A stretch of DNA of 64,000 nucleotides from Procambarus clarkii. Lineage: Eukaryota > Arthropoda > Malacostraca > Decapoda > Cambaridae. Positions 32,201 through 47,200 of the stretch are shown here, piece after piece; position 1 is the first letter of the stretch; each line of letters begins with the position of its first letter. The notes below the pieces were generated by a model that worked only from the letters and a program-made list of their open reading frames with translations, did no database searches and had not been told where the DNA came from. Location of the stretch: NCBI RefSeq assembly GCF_040958095.1, contig NC_091217.1, positions 9,887,874 to 9,951,873 of the forward strand. The letters are read 5' to 3'. Made by a program: the position numbers and the translations under genes.

Positions 32201-35200
32201 CTGAAATATTAATTTATTGTAATTTCCTGAATAAATAACCTTGCATGCTTAGTACTGTACAGTATAACCTTGAATATACTGTACAGTACAAATAACTGAA
32301 GTATATAAATTGCTGTCTCGAATACCACATAAGATGTTTCACGTGTGCTCTACATAATGAGATTTGTGATAAATAACCAAGTGTCTATTATAATGAAATG
32401 ACCTTTTCTTTTGGGTTACAACAGATTCCTGGAGGCTGTGAAGCACTAAGGAATCGAACCTGGGCTTTGAGGCCAACTCGAGCCTATCAGGAACCAAGAC
32501 CAGACTGTGCTCCTCTCTGAATCATGGGGGGAGCTTGTGAGTCACAAACTCAAAACCTAGAAAAACCCACCAGAAAGTATAAGCACTTCAAAAGAAGCAA
32601 CCATGATGAAACCTAAGCAATATAGCCAGGAAGGGGACAACCCAAAGCCTCTGAATGTAGAGGGGAGGGTTCCAAATAGCCACCAAGGACCCACCAGAAA
32701 GATATATTTCATTACACTAAAGGCTGGTTTTCTGGGAGGGCTTCTACTGATGGCTTCTACTGATGGCTCCTTGGTGCTATCTCACCACAAAGAAGAAACA
32801 AAAGGTATACTCACCCGGAAAAAGAGAACCACAAAAGTAAACCTCGGGAAAGGGGGAGTTAGCGATGAGTAAATCACCTCAAAGCCTCGTGCAGACTAAG
32901 AATGTTTACTAAGCAATGAGCCATCAGCACTTATTTGACCACCAAACCCGACCCCAAATACCTGCCCAAGCCTCTCCTGTAAGAGTACTAGTACAATAAT
33001 TAAATTGTGATCATATTGACTTGCACTCGTGGTGCTTAATTGCAACCCAGTGAGACTGGTTGATACCTGGTTGATGGGGTTCTGGGAGTTCTTCTACTCC
33101 CCAAGCCCGGCCCAGGCCAGGCTTGACTTGTGAGAGTTTGGTTCACTAGGCTGTTGCTTGGAGCGGCCCGCAGGCCCACATACCCACCACAGCCCGGTTG
33201 GTTCGGCACTCCTTGGAGGAATAAATCTAGTTTCCTCTTGAAGATTGGTGGATGGTCTTTACTACCATCAAGTTGTCAAGTTGGTTGGTGAGCCCACTGG
33301 AGCGAGATGCCACTCTTTGCGGGACCAAAGAGCCAGAGCTCAACCCTCCACAAGTACAACTAGGCGAGTACACAGAGTGCCAGTCTGGACCACTCCCATG
33401 TGTTGGAACAATCATTCTCAAACATGACAGTATGTTATGGGGCATGTAATTTAATGCCCCGAGCATCAGTTTTGAGCTCAAAATTGTTGCATATGGCAGT
33501 GGTGTTAGGCAGCCATTATTGTTGAAGTGGTCATTATGCCACTAACCTGGAAAAAGTGTGTACAGTAAGGCACAAACTAGCAAGAAGGCTACTGCCCGAG
33601 AGCCCATTGGGAAAGAGGCAGATTAGCCAGCACAGAAGGCCAGTAATGAGACAAGTTACACACCCTTGGGTGGCAAGATCTCTTTTGACAGAGGCAACAG
33701 AAATGACCATTGAAATTGAAAACAATAAAAGATCCTAGAAATATGCAAGCAGCAAAATTTGGTTCTCAAAACGGTGAGAGATCCATCAAGAACCAACTAG
33801 CAAACATAATCAAGGTAAACAAAGCTTATAAATGCAAGGGAAACTGGTTGCCTTGGCTGCTAAACAAATTAGTAGATGTGACAGGTACAAGAGAGCACTA
33901 TCAGTGGACACACACCTATCGGCAACAATGAAACTTCTAAGAATAGCCACCATTGTATGTCTCAAGAAACAGCATACATATATGGATCCCAGCAAAGGTC
34001 AGTGGACCAAGGCAAGTGAGGTAGGTAGTGGGCAAGGAACAGATGCACAGGATCACCATCTGGTGGTGGCCAGCTGAGTTAGGCCAGAGTTGTTCACTTG
34101 AAGCAAATTATTGTTTACCTTGGTTTCATATTTTCAGTTCTTTTTACTCTGGTTTAATATTTTCAGTTCTTTCTTTCAGAAAGTAGTTTGCTATATTTTG
34201 CCTGACTTTCTGGTCGGTTTCCCTCAGTTCTGGGTAAACTCAGATTCTTAAACGCAAGGCTACCCTTGCTTCAATAGAGAAGCACCAGATTCCAGCCCTA
34301 GCTCCTGGAAGATCAACATTGGTCTCAAGAGACCTGTCCTTAGGCATAGCAATACTAGTGTCTAAGGACTGTAATCTGGTCCCCAAAAAATAAATTTCCA
34401 TAAAATTTAGTACGATTATATCAAACATTACAAATATCTAAAATACCTCAGCTAATTAATGACAAGTGTTTTAAACAGACATGTTGTGTGGATAAGTTGT
34501 GTGACTTACAAGTTAAAGGAGAATTTTAAATATGTGCTTTTACCTTGATGTGGTTCTAAGGATTAATATCCTGTGTCCCAGTCTCTGTATTGAATAGTCA
34601 AGATAAATATAAAATTCAGAAACTTACCTTTGCAGACTGGGTGGACTAAATCTTAATACCAATAAATCTTCAGCATGGTCCTGAAAAAGAATTAATTCCT
34701 GTTTACTGTTTATTACATACAAAGACAATACTGTAAACTATTGAAATATTTTCTGGAGAAGTAGCAATGGACAGCATATGATCACTTTGTTAAGAGGTAA
34801 TTACTAATACTATTTGTTATTTATTATGTGGCTGAGTACTGCTGTGGACTGTGTAAGTGATGCTTCTTGTTCTCTCTTGTTCTCTCTTAAGTGAGCTCAA
34901 GAAATCATTATGAAAGGTTTGTTGGCAATGGATATCTTTACAATTCTTTGCTTATGTTAATAATACCAAATATAAAAATGAGTTTATTAAAAATGTTATT
35001 TTAACCTCAGAAATTTGAAAAAGTTGTTCCCTATGAAGTGAGTTGTTTTATGAATAAATCCTATAGATTTGTCGAGAATTTTCTTTTTTTTTAATTAGAA
35101 AGCCAAATTTTTGCTAAGACTAATTTCTTCCTTGAACATAAAAAATTGAGCATTTTATTAGATTCAGTGGTTGCCTGTGCATCAGCCTCTGGTACCAATA

Positions 35201-38200
35201 CCAGGCCTGCCAGATATCAAGAACACAATCTGGTGTACTTCAACCCAGCCTCCCGTTTAGATACTGTAGTACCTACAGTATTGTGATGATCGTCAATAGT
35301 CACGAATTTGTACCTACTTGGCTTTTAGATAGTAGTATACGGACTAGTAAGGAATTCTCTTAAAATACAGTAAATGAAGCTGAAAAACTAACTTAAATAT
35401 TCCTAGGCCTAATATAGCACACACATGTACTATATCAGGCCTCATATTATGTATTAGGCATAGGAAGGTTAGGTTAGGTTACTTTAGTTTGTCAAAGCAA
35501 CGTAAGTAAAAGATAGTTTTCTAGTTTGTCCAACTCAATAGTTCAGATTTCTACTTTCTAATTTCGTTGTACACTGTACGTCGTTATATATACTATGGTC
35601 CTCATATAAGTACTACCAAAACAGGAGGATGGGCTGTGTACTCAGAGTTAATGGGATAAAGGTCACTTAGAAAATACAGGTGAAGCCAAGTCAACCATGA
35701 CTCGATAAAAAAAACCCAGCGTTGAATGTAATGAAATGCCATTTTCTGGGTGAGCCCCGGAGGCTTCCTGGAGCTCTCGGACTGATATATACACTATTAG
35801 TCTGGGGCATCAGTCAATGAGTTCAGCCTACTGAGGACCAGAGCTGGAACCTGGCCCCCTCAGAGGCACAGGGAGCATGGGCTAAGGAGACCCTAGTATT
35901 TGGGGGTATTCCTCATCTGCCATCGACTGGGGTTAGGCACCTAGAAGGGTAGGCATCTGAAAATAAACCCCACATGGTAGGAAATTGCAAAAACCCAAGA
36001 CCGAACAGAGAAACACAACTCCCCAAGGGAAAACAAAGGAAACAAGCAAACAAGAAATCGTTATTCACCGCCGCCGTGCTGTTTGTCAGTGCAGCTCCCC
36101 GGGAGAGGAAGGAGGCATGCCGGACCTACGTGCTGGCTACTCACACCTTAGTTCGGAGGCCAAAATTGAAACCGCCGACCGGAGGAAGGGAGGGTGCCAG
36201 GGAGCCTCCAGGGCTCACCCAGAAAATAGCATTTCATTACTGTACATTCAAAGCTGGTTTTCTGTGGGGACCCCTTCAGCTCCCTGGAGCTACATAACCA
36301 AAGATAAGTAAAAAGAGGGACTTACCCGAGAAAAGGGTGCACTGCGAGGATCAGAAATAATTTACAGCAGACAAGCAGACTGGCTGGGCGCCCACACCAA
36401 CTAGTCATTGAGGTAGGCCAAGAGGGTGGCAATGAAAACAAGAAACATGCCGCCCCACTATGAACCCTAACCAGTCCCTTAACCCATGATGAAGCAGGAC
36501 GTGCCAATACGCATCCCTGAGAGCCATCCAACAACCCGTCAGAAGAAGCCAGATCTGGAATAGAGAGGTCATCCAAAAGGAGGGACAAGGAATCCACGGG
36601 TTCAGACGGGACAAGTCCAGAAGAACCAAAGATCCGCACAGTCCCATGATGGCACCGGAACAAGCGGGAAACCCACCTGAGGGACGAGGTTGTTTTCACC
36701 ACACCCAGGCACACCCACTCCAAGATGACCCAAAGGGGTGCAGGGGGGTACCCCGCCCCGAGTCTCTGGGAGGAGGAGCCACCCAATGCCACCACAGGCC
36801 AGAAGACATGACCCAAAATGCCCACAAATCGTAGGACCAAGCGTAGGCAAACAGAGTTAACCTCACCCTATCACCCTGTCAACAGGGCGATCCGCATAGG
36901 GCTGGCGCCCCATCCGAGAAGATGACCAGCGAGCAGAGCGAGCACTGCGTCCACCACGGAAAGAGGGGCCCCAGAGGCGGCACCAGCACAGAAGCAGGCA
37001 ACTAAGGCCCACTTCAACTAGCAGAAGCTGGAGCCCCGGCATGACCACCAAAACCTGTGCCAAGCTCAAAGAAGAAAAGCCATCTGCAAGTCAGGAAGAC
37101 CCAGGAACCCCTTAACGCACCCAGAATGGGGACGAGGACCTGAACACAAGAGGCCGGGACAGGAGGGGCAAATTTCGGGTCGCACAGGAGGAAAACACCA
37201 AGGGCCTCCTGAACTTCCACAGGGAAAACCCAAGTGGAAGAAAATCCTCTGGAACACAACTGAAGAACCCAAAGGAACTTTGAAACAAATCCAGGAGAAG
37301 CCCAAACCAGCACATTTCCCGGCGAAAAACGCACCACGGAAAGGAAAGGCCAGACACAGATGGTGATCAAAGGCCAGCTCTGGTGGTGATCAACCACATC
37401 AGTTAGTAGAGTAACCATGTGGTAACAATTATATGAAGTGTTTACATGAGGGTATAATTTTCCTTCAAGCAGTTGCCTGTTTTGTTGTACCTAACCTTTC
37501 AAGTGCCTTTTTTGGGGGGTTTGAGTACATCTTAGATTCCCAGGCTCCCTCACCTCACACAGTCAGGGTCAAGGTAAGTCTGGCATTTTGTCTCAGAACC
37601 ATGGTGGGTGCAATTTTCATAGGCTCAGGAAACTACTGAGGGAGCCCTCCTAGAAACACACACATACACACACACACTGTATATAGCATACAAGCAGTGG
37701 CAAAAATATCCCAAAAGCCTTGTGGCTTCATCAATTTTAAAAATATTTACAATTAGCATCGCCATAGTGATGTAGTATGGCTGAGTGAGTCCTGAAAGAA
37801 TGTAGAGTTCCCCAGGAGGTACAACTGCTGCAGTATGCCAGCACCTGGGTACACCATGGTCATAAGCTAGGGGCACCTCTCGCCAAGTTATGCTATAAAG
37901 GGCTTGGAAGGGTTCATCGACCTCTACCTTCAGCAACCAGCAATCATCTGTGTAGCCACAGGTAATACCTAATATTAGGAAATGGCAACTTCTAAACTTT
38001 CATTACAAATGAGTTATCTATAAGTCACAAAACTATCTTCATTTAAATTAATTCTTCAATTTAAGAAATTTTAAGTACAGCAGCAAAATCTACTCAGCTG
38101 TGTTGTAGCACATAAAGAAGAGATGATGATCTTGTTAAATTAATTACAGTATTATGAATAGGTATACAGATAGGTAGAAGAATGTACGTAAAATAATTAA

Positions 38201-41200
38201 CCAAATATGAATAAAATCCTAATGTATAAAATTATACATTTTCTGATATAGTAAACAATTTCCTCTATATGGATCAGTTTCAATAAGAATAATTTGAGAG
38301 ATGCCAAATCTTGCTATTTTGGTAGATAGCCTAAAATTTCCCATCAGTGATGTAGATGAGAGTAAACATTATTTGCTGTTCCTTCTTGAAGTGTAACAGG
38401 TATTGTAAAATGTTTGATGCGAGAAAGTAATCCAGAAAGCATACAACACCTGAAAACCCCACACCAACTTACACTAAGCAAACTATGCCACATCATACAG
38501 TACTTTACAAATTATGGTGCTAACTTTCAAGCCATTTAGGATAAAAAAAACACTTGTGTATATATGAAATATATGTAAGGAATTTACATCAAGTCTTTTG
38601 CACTCTCCTGATTGCTTTGTCAAGGTCTCATTAGACGTTGAGATGCAAGTCTCGTCCTAATCACATACTCGGACCTTGATGCAGCACTCGGGAGAGTGCA
38701 AAAGACGGTGTAAATTTTTTACATTATTTCACATATACACAAGTGTGGGCTTTTATCCTGTTATTATGTCTGCGAGAACACATTACCATTACAGTATTAA
38801 CTTCAAGCTATTGTTACGGAAATTTTACACATTCCAAACTTGTGAATAGTGACGGTATATGCAGTCTGGTTTAGCAAAGGGTCAAGAAAAGCATCACCAT
38901 GTAAAGTCACAAGTCTATTATATCTACATAAAGGTACCCATAAAATAGGAGGCCACAACCTCAAATTACTGAAAAATTGGTATAGAGAAGACCAGTAAGA
39001 ATGGCAGATGGTGGGTATAGCATGTAAGAGAAGGCAGCGTGTGATAACACAACTAGAAATGTTTAAATTGTTTTCTAAAAGATGAGGCACCTCAAGCATG
39101 ACTACTACTGCAGTCACAAACAGAAACAGGAAATAATATTTTATCTCAAAGTACAAATGCAAGAGCAACACTGGAGAAGTATGTAGGATCAGTATCTCTC
39201 AAATGGTGACTTATTAGACTAAAAAACCAGCACTGAATGCAATGAAACACCCCATTTCTGGCATGTCCCTAGTGGCTCCTTGTTGCTTGCAACCTGAATA
39301 ACTACCCAATTCAGTCCATGCCAGACTCTTTTCAAGTCATTGTAAGCTTACCAGAGACCAGAAGCCAAAACCTGGCCCCCTCTATAGAGGCACAAGGAGC
39401 AGGGAATACGAGATCACACTAATCAAGAAAAGGCCACCAGAAAGATGGGCAAACCAAAACAGACAATCAGCAAGGTAAACATATCCTTGAAAATTTTCAT
39501 ATATATTTATGAAAAAATATATATGGGGGGGCATATTTTGGCCTCTGGTCCAGTAGGCTTACAATGACTTGCAAGGGCCTGGCATATATTGAATTAGGTG
39601 GAACTGTTCAGGTAGCTAGGAACAAGAAGCAATCATCAGAGCCCTGCCAGAAAGCATATAACACACTGAACAAAGATTCAGCAATCACAAACAATTTTAT
39701 TTTGAAAATGCTATGAATTATTTCAAGCAAATTATATATCAAAAACATTAACTTGCTCTTTTCCATGAGAATACAGCATGTATTATTTTCTGTATTAATC
39801 ATGCACATTATTCAATGGTTAGTACAATGCCATGGTACGGAGTACAATATAAACAATATAGAAAATGCTACAATATATTTAAAGTACATACTGTATCTTG
39901 AAACCAAGTATCCAAGCAATCCCACTGGTACTTACCTCTCTGCACTCAAAGAATGACAAGAGAGTAACATACTTTTGGTTGTGAATAGTCCAGAAGATTG
40001 TTTTTAATTCCTCCATAGAATGTCACTTCTCCAGGGAATCCAACAGCTGAAGTATGCCACAGTACAGGCCCTGCGTGCACATTGTGTGACTGCTGCCATT
40101 TTCCATTGTTAACATCTAGCACCCAGATGTCCTCTGTGCCAGAAAGTGAAAAACTAGTAATAACTAAATCAATAATTGAACTATTACACTGATCACAATA
40201 ATATACTTCTCATAATACAAGTAAAGTATAACTACCAATCTCAGGATATAGTAAAGATAAAAAGATGGGTGTTCTTTCTCAAACTGTTTATTCTTTACCA
40301 TAGCTGTTCAAAAGAACAATTGATAGTGGAGAACATTTATGTATCTATATCCCTGACATCTTACTTCCTCCTTTGAGCTGGCAATCAGGTGGTGGGCACA
40401 GCAGATGTTTCTAGGAAAGACTATTGCAACACAAACCTTTCACTTTTAAGTTCTTTAAACCCTCCAACCACCCACCTTTCTTTCATATATAGTTTAGCTA
40501 TTCACTACCAACATGCTTGCTATCTACTTCTACCATACGATCTATATTTCTCCCTTGTACACCTTTCTTGTTAAATGATTCTTGGCTAAATGTTTTCCAC
40601 ATACCATTCACATTCTCCATTTATTAACTACTACTGTTTATTTTTTTTTTAATCTAGGTCTATGTGCCTTTTTATCAAATCATGCCAATTCAAATCCAGC
40701 AAGCCGAGATATTTATTACAACTGAACAACAATACAAGGAAGCATTGCTACTGCATATCTGAGAAAATCCATCATTATGGTCAGAATAAGGTTTTTATGC
40801 CTAAACATGACAGACACAAGAATATATTATTAGAAAATGTTGCCGATAATTGTAAAAACATTTGATAAAACTACAAAATTTTTAAATAAAAATGAAAAAA
40901 AAAAAAAACAGTTGAATGTAATGAAACACCATTTTCTGGGTGAAACCCAGAGGCTCCATGGAGCTATACCGGACTGTGTATATATTAGTCCGTGGCAACA
41001 GTCAATCGATGCAGTTCTTAGCCTACCTGGGACCACGAGCCAGAACCTGGTCCCTCAGAGAGGCACGAGGACAAAACGGACAAGCCAGACCGAAAGAACC
41101 CTTGCACCGGAAGAGAGCATGAAGTTCCCCAACCCTACCCCCAGAGGTCAATGCCAACCAGAAAAGAGCTTTAGAAAAACAGTCCTGAACTAAAGAGGCC

Positions 41201-44200
41201 ACCACAAACTGAGGAGGAGAGAGAAAAGAAAGCACCACGGTCCAATGACCAGGACTGCTCAGGCAATGCATGAGCAGACCAGAGGTGAAACAACACCCGA
41301 GAAAGCTTACAGAACAGAGCAGAAGTGACATCCACTCTGAATGCAAACCAAAGTTTTCAACTTTGTTTCCTTAGCTTGAATCTGTGTCCTTTTGTTCTTG
41401 AAGATGCTGGTTTCAGGAATTCCTGTCAATTTGGTAAATTTCTGTTATTATTTTGTAAGTGGAGATCATATCACCTTTTTTCTCTATTTTCAAGCTTTGC
41501 CATATTTAACACCTCTAGCCTCTCCTTGTAAATCTTGTTTTTCCAGTTCTGGAAGCCATTTTATAGCATACCTTTGCACCTTTTCCAGTTTATTGATGTG
41601 TTTCTTGAGATATGGGCACCATACAACTTCTGTATATTCCAATTTTGGTCTCAAAATTCACGAATAGTTTTTTAGTATTTAACCATCCATGTAGTTAAAA
41701 ACAAAGTCTGAAGTTAGAAAGCAATGCATACGTGTCTCACACAATGTTCTTTTTTGTGTTCCTCTGGTGACAGTTTACTATCCAAAACCACCCCTAGATC
41801 TTGTTCTCTGTTAGTTCTTTAATTACTTTCCACATAATGTACAAGATGTGTGTGGTCTATTTTCTCTGATTCCACATTTCATAACATGACGTTTATTCAC
41901 ACAGAATTCCATTTGCCATATTTCGCTCTCTTGTTTGTTCATGCATGTGCATTCATGCATGTATATTGGAATTTATATGAATAAACATGATGCCATATGA
42001 TGGTATCTGTATTCATACCACTTTATGTAGCCTTTATATTCCAAACAAACAAATTTCACATTAAAATTCTTACCTTGATTTCCCTGACTAACATTATTGC
42101 ACTACATAAAGTAATTGGATATTAAATTTGAGTTAATTTTAACAAGAAAAACACAAACATGCACAATATGTCAACAATATTAGTCACAAAGAACAACATT
42201 CATAGAAAAGAGCAAATGCAAAAAATACCTCAATTGTTCAGCACTACACTACATGATAAAATTAAAATTATAAATGCTGATTCCCAGTCTTATAAGAAGT
42301 ACAGTACAGATGTATCAAGAAATGCTATCTTATTGATAGTTAATAATGTTTTAACTATTCTAACTGTTATTTGCCTACTTAGAACTTGTTGAGATGTATT
42401 GAAGCCACCATATATAACTGCCTTATTTTCAGATACAAAATTGAACGTGTGCCAGGAACGACCCTCAGGAGTTTCTTGAACCGCGCTCTCAGTCAAGCTG
42501 GAAAGACAAAACCAAAGTAGTTAATAAATGTATGCACCATGACGAAACATATACTCATTATATAATACTAACATACAGTGGTACCTCCGTTTTTTAATTT
42601 AATCCATTCCCTGAGACAGTTCGACAACTGATAATTTGAAAACCGAAATGGATTTTTCCATAATTTTACCACCGACTTCCTTGAAACCCATGGCATGATA
42701 TAAAGCACAAAAACTTTGAAATTCTTCACAAAGAATTCAAGCACGGTCATCACTAGGCTAGAGACACTGGCAAACTGAAGTGCGCCATGTGCTCGGTCAG
42801 CTCATACGTGTAACAACAAATTCGAGCACCGAGGCAAACCTCGAATACAGTGTCAAATTTTTCAAAGAAAAATTGAACTCGAGAACCGAAAAATTTGAAA
42901 AGAGGGACATTCGAAAACCGAGGTTCCACTGTTCCAATAGATATTTGTCAATCATGCAAGTGTCTAACGGGGTATCTCGATCCCATTTCCAAAATTATAT
43001 ATCGCCCTCAAGACAAAAGGATCTCTATTAATAATAATAAATACTTCATTAAAGAATTACCTGGACCTTAAATATTTTAGGATCCCAGTAGTGCAGTTAG
43101 GTTCATTCTCGACTTGCAATCGAGAATTCCGGGCTCGAATCCCGGGAGGGACAGAAATGGTTGGGCGTATTTCTTATCACCTATGCCCCTGTTCACATTG
43201 CGGTAAGTAGATACCCAGGAGTTAGTCAACTTATTGTGGGGTTGCATCCTGGGGAGGGGGTGTTAGTAACTCAACTTAGGGGAGGGGGGAACCTCGATAG
43301 AAGCTTGTGTACAAATACACTCTGGCTGCCTGTTCCCCGACAAAATGAATTATGAGGCACTACTTTATTTATATACTGCATCTTCAAAGCTTAAGTACAG
43401 TTTTAACAGTATCAAACATACTGTATTACCAGGAAGGTCCAGTACTGCTCTCGTTATTCTATACAGTATAGTAAACCTAAGTATGTAGTTTCAGGATTAT
43501 TCGAGAGAATGGCCAGGATCATTTTACCATTTATTTATTGCCTACACCCATCCTGGAATGATATTAACATCTGTGTATCCTCACATCTCTCCCTGGTTCC
43601 CTGTCCAGTATCTCAGGAGAGTGGCAGCTTTATATGGGTATTATTTATGGGTATTATATACAGTAATAATTAAATTAATACTTCTATCTCCCTCTTTCCC
43701 CCCCCCCCTCCCTCTCTCTCCAGTTGTTTACACAGAGGTCAACCTGAGCATTTACATTGATGGGTTATATTTATGACAGCCTAGTGGTATTACAAAAGTG
43801 ACATTACAAATAGAGGTATTACAGGACAGATAAATGGATAGATGGAGGGAGGGAGAGATAGAGGGACGAATGGTAAACAGAGACACAGACATGGGCAATG
43901 CTGGGACTCCCCTAGTATATATATTGGTATATGTCCATCTCCAGGCATGGTAGGTTTTTCATCTGGTCTTGGGTCTGAAATGTCCAGAAAATACAGTCTC
44001 CTGAATGTCTAACCTATGCTTCAAACAATTCAGTAATCTAAATATATTATTATTCCTGTTAATTTGCTCCATTATCAATACAATAACTATCTGCAAACCA
44101 GCATGAAATTTACCAAGGTCTTTTCTATTACTTTTAACAACAAAAGTTCTATTTAAACCATAAGTGTGCTACCGTCACTCAAAGTATTAACTATGTAACA

Positions 44201-47200
44201 AAAGACCAACTTCAACAAGAAATTCCCTTCTCAGATTATGCAAACAATAATACAGTTTAAAATATAATAAGGCTGAGGTAATAAAAAAAATTAAAAATGT
44301 ACAGTACTTCATTAATGAAATATGAAAATACAACTTACTTGCCACTCCATATCATATTGGTAAGATCCAAGCAATGTAAATCATTCATTCTAGCTTCTTT
44401 AAACCGACCTCCAAATATGAACACCTTGTCACCAGTTACATCTGCTGTGTGTGCAGCTCGAGGAGACGGCTTGGGACCTTGCGTCTCAGGCCACACCCAT
44501 TTATTATTTTCTGAAAGTGAAGAACTGTATATTACTCGTGTTGTATTTCTTACTGCATCATAGAATATATAAATGCTAATTAATATTTTAAAAACTTAGT
44601 CCACAGATAAAAAAAAAAGCATTGAATGTAATGAAATGCCTCTTTCTGGAAGGGTCTCAGTGGCTCCCTGAAGCTATCCCACAGAGATGATTCCCCCACT
44701 GATTCACATCAGCCATAGGAGTCCTGTATGATTTACTGGGGACTAAAGCTAGAACCAGGCACCCCTTCACAGAGGTACAGGGAGCAAGGCTGGGAGTCCA
44801 ACCAGCCAGTCGTGTGGAAAGAGCAGACACAAACTTTTCTGCACTGCACTTTCATTGGCCGATACACTCGCCATAACTTATAAAAACTGTGAATCAATGA
44901 TATTCATTGAAATATTTGCATGTAAAATGTGTGTTGTGTAATTGTAAGACCGGGACTCTTATAAATATTGATACTGTATGTATAAATACAGGGTGTGCAT
45001 ATAGTGATGTGCATATATCTGTTCATATGCAAGTTTCACAATACTGTATATGATACATTAAAACCACTAGTGATGTCCCACTATCATTTGAGTATGGAAA
45101 TAAAGGGAGGAAAAATAATTGAAATGGAGTGAGAAATTGCTGTGCAGCACCTCGCACCAATCACTTGTCACCATGTAAACACAGCCAGCGAGTCCACCCA
45201 CCAGCAACTAAAACTAGCCAGCTTTACCACTTCACCACAGTTAAACCCCCGAGACAAATAATTTTAAGATATCTGTGCTTCCTGGATGCTAATTACCAAT
45301 ATCATGAGAACAAATAACTTTTGGAGTGTGTTTTTGTGCATATGAGAAACGATGCACTCTTATCCCATACTGTTTGAGGGTTAATCAGCCAGAAAATGAC
45401 AAAAATTAGTGCAATTCAAAAACAGTAAAAATATTACTTGCCTATATCATAATATACCAGTTGATCTATCCAGCCACTTGGGAAAATATTGTCACGTACA
45501 AAAGTGACCTTCACGCCAGACATTGAGTGTAATTCTCTTGCTGGGCCAAAACCTCCAAACACATAGAACCTATAAATGAGAAAAATTTAAGAAAATACTG
45601 TATAAAATTAATAGAGTAATCTTGAAGAATGTTTAAAATTTTCATATATGCTATCATTAATCTACATTTATTAATGCAGAAAACACTTTATACTGCAGTA
45701 TATCTATGAATAACATTAGTTTTCAGAGAGTCATAATTCCAACAGAGTGAAGTATGAAGATGAAATTGGAGTCAATATTTCAAACTAAGATACTGTATGT
45801 GCAATCTTTACGAGATGAAGAGGAGCAACTTGGAAATATAAACGAGTACAGGAAATGTAAAGAAATATAGGGCAACCTTATCAGGGACTGGGGACCACTG
45901 CACCTCACTTGACCCGGGACCACTGCACCTCACTTGGCCAGGGACTATTGAAACCTACTTGTCCAGGGACTACTGTGGTGTGCTCAGACCATAAGAGGAG
46001 AGGAAGGTGAATGAGAGATAGGAATGAAGGAGAGGAAGAGGAATACAGGAGAACTCGCCAGAAAAGACCCCCACCCTCCAGGGCAGGAGCTGAATCAGTA
46101 ATGCCCACCTAGCGAGTGAACTAACTATTTCACTGGATGGTTAATCTTGGGTGTCTTGTTCTATGTTTTGTTTACTTTTATTTGTTGATTGTCTATATTG
46201 CCTCGCTCATCTTTCCAACATTCCCCAAAATTATTTTACTAAATTTGTGTTTATCATACCGTACCTATTTTTGAAGACCCAGCAGGCAGCCTTGTCACAG
46301 GGAAATGGTGGTATACCCTCAGGAAACAGCAACTCCCAAGTTAATGAAGGTAGGTGAAGTCGCCACAAGGAATTGGAACTATTTTCATACTCGTCTGATG
46401 TATTATTAGTCCAGCCTGCGTGGAAAAAGAATACCGAATGAAAGGAAACAATTCTAAGTAACTCTTAAATGCTTCCTAAGCCAGAGGACTCAATTCACTC
46501 AGACTCTAAATGACCTGTTTTCCCACCAAGATAAGTAACTTTTCAATTTATCAACTGCTGACGAAATTGTCACACATTTGGGGAAGAGGAGTGTACCATG
46601 ATCCCTCACTGTGCGAGTAGTCGCTATATAAGCAACAAATACTTACAAAAATACAAGTAACCACAAAACAATATTGCTTATATACCCCCCCCCTCAAGCA
46701 GTTACTGGTACAGTATTACCAAGTTACTCATTATTGCTCTGCAAACTTTAAGTTAGTACCTAAACACATTCCAGAATGCTATAGGTTCTGTCCATGGAGG
46801 ACAGAAGTAAATGTATACAGTATATGCTAGTTAGCATTATAAATGTATGGCCACGTCTGTGATAGAAAGTAATACTGCAATAAATTAACAACAATCATAT
46901 ATAATAATAATTATAAAATATTTGTTTATTGCTGCTGCTATGGTGCTATGCTGCTTCTGCTGCTATTACTATGCTGCTATGATGATGCTGATGCTATCAT
47001 GTTGCTGCTATGCTGCTGCAAAGTTATGCTACCATGATGCTGCTCTGATGCTATTACTGCTATGATGCTGCTGCTGCTGCTAATGATGATGATGATGATG
47101 ATGATGAGAAAATCCGTAGGATCCATGATGAGGGTTCAAACCTATGCGGTGGGTGTTCCCCACACACACACACACTAGTGACTAGACCACGATCCTCATT

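Noticed and set aside
34240..34428. Minus-strand 62-codon ORF as a KLHDC2-like exon
   Set aside because: No Kelch similarity and no compatible splice phase; exon 34680-34628 supplies the missing strand.
35464..35482. Telomere-like ggttaggttaggtta
   Set aside because: Only about three units; interstitial and common by chance in arthropod DNA, so not a telomere.
45430..45438. GT donor for KLHDC2-like exon 5
   Set aside because: It gives a stop codon at the next junction; the GC donor 4 nt earlier keeps the conserved frame.
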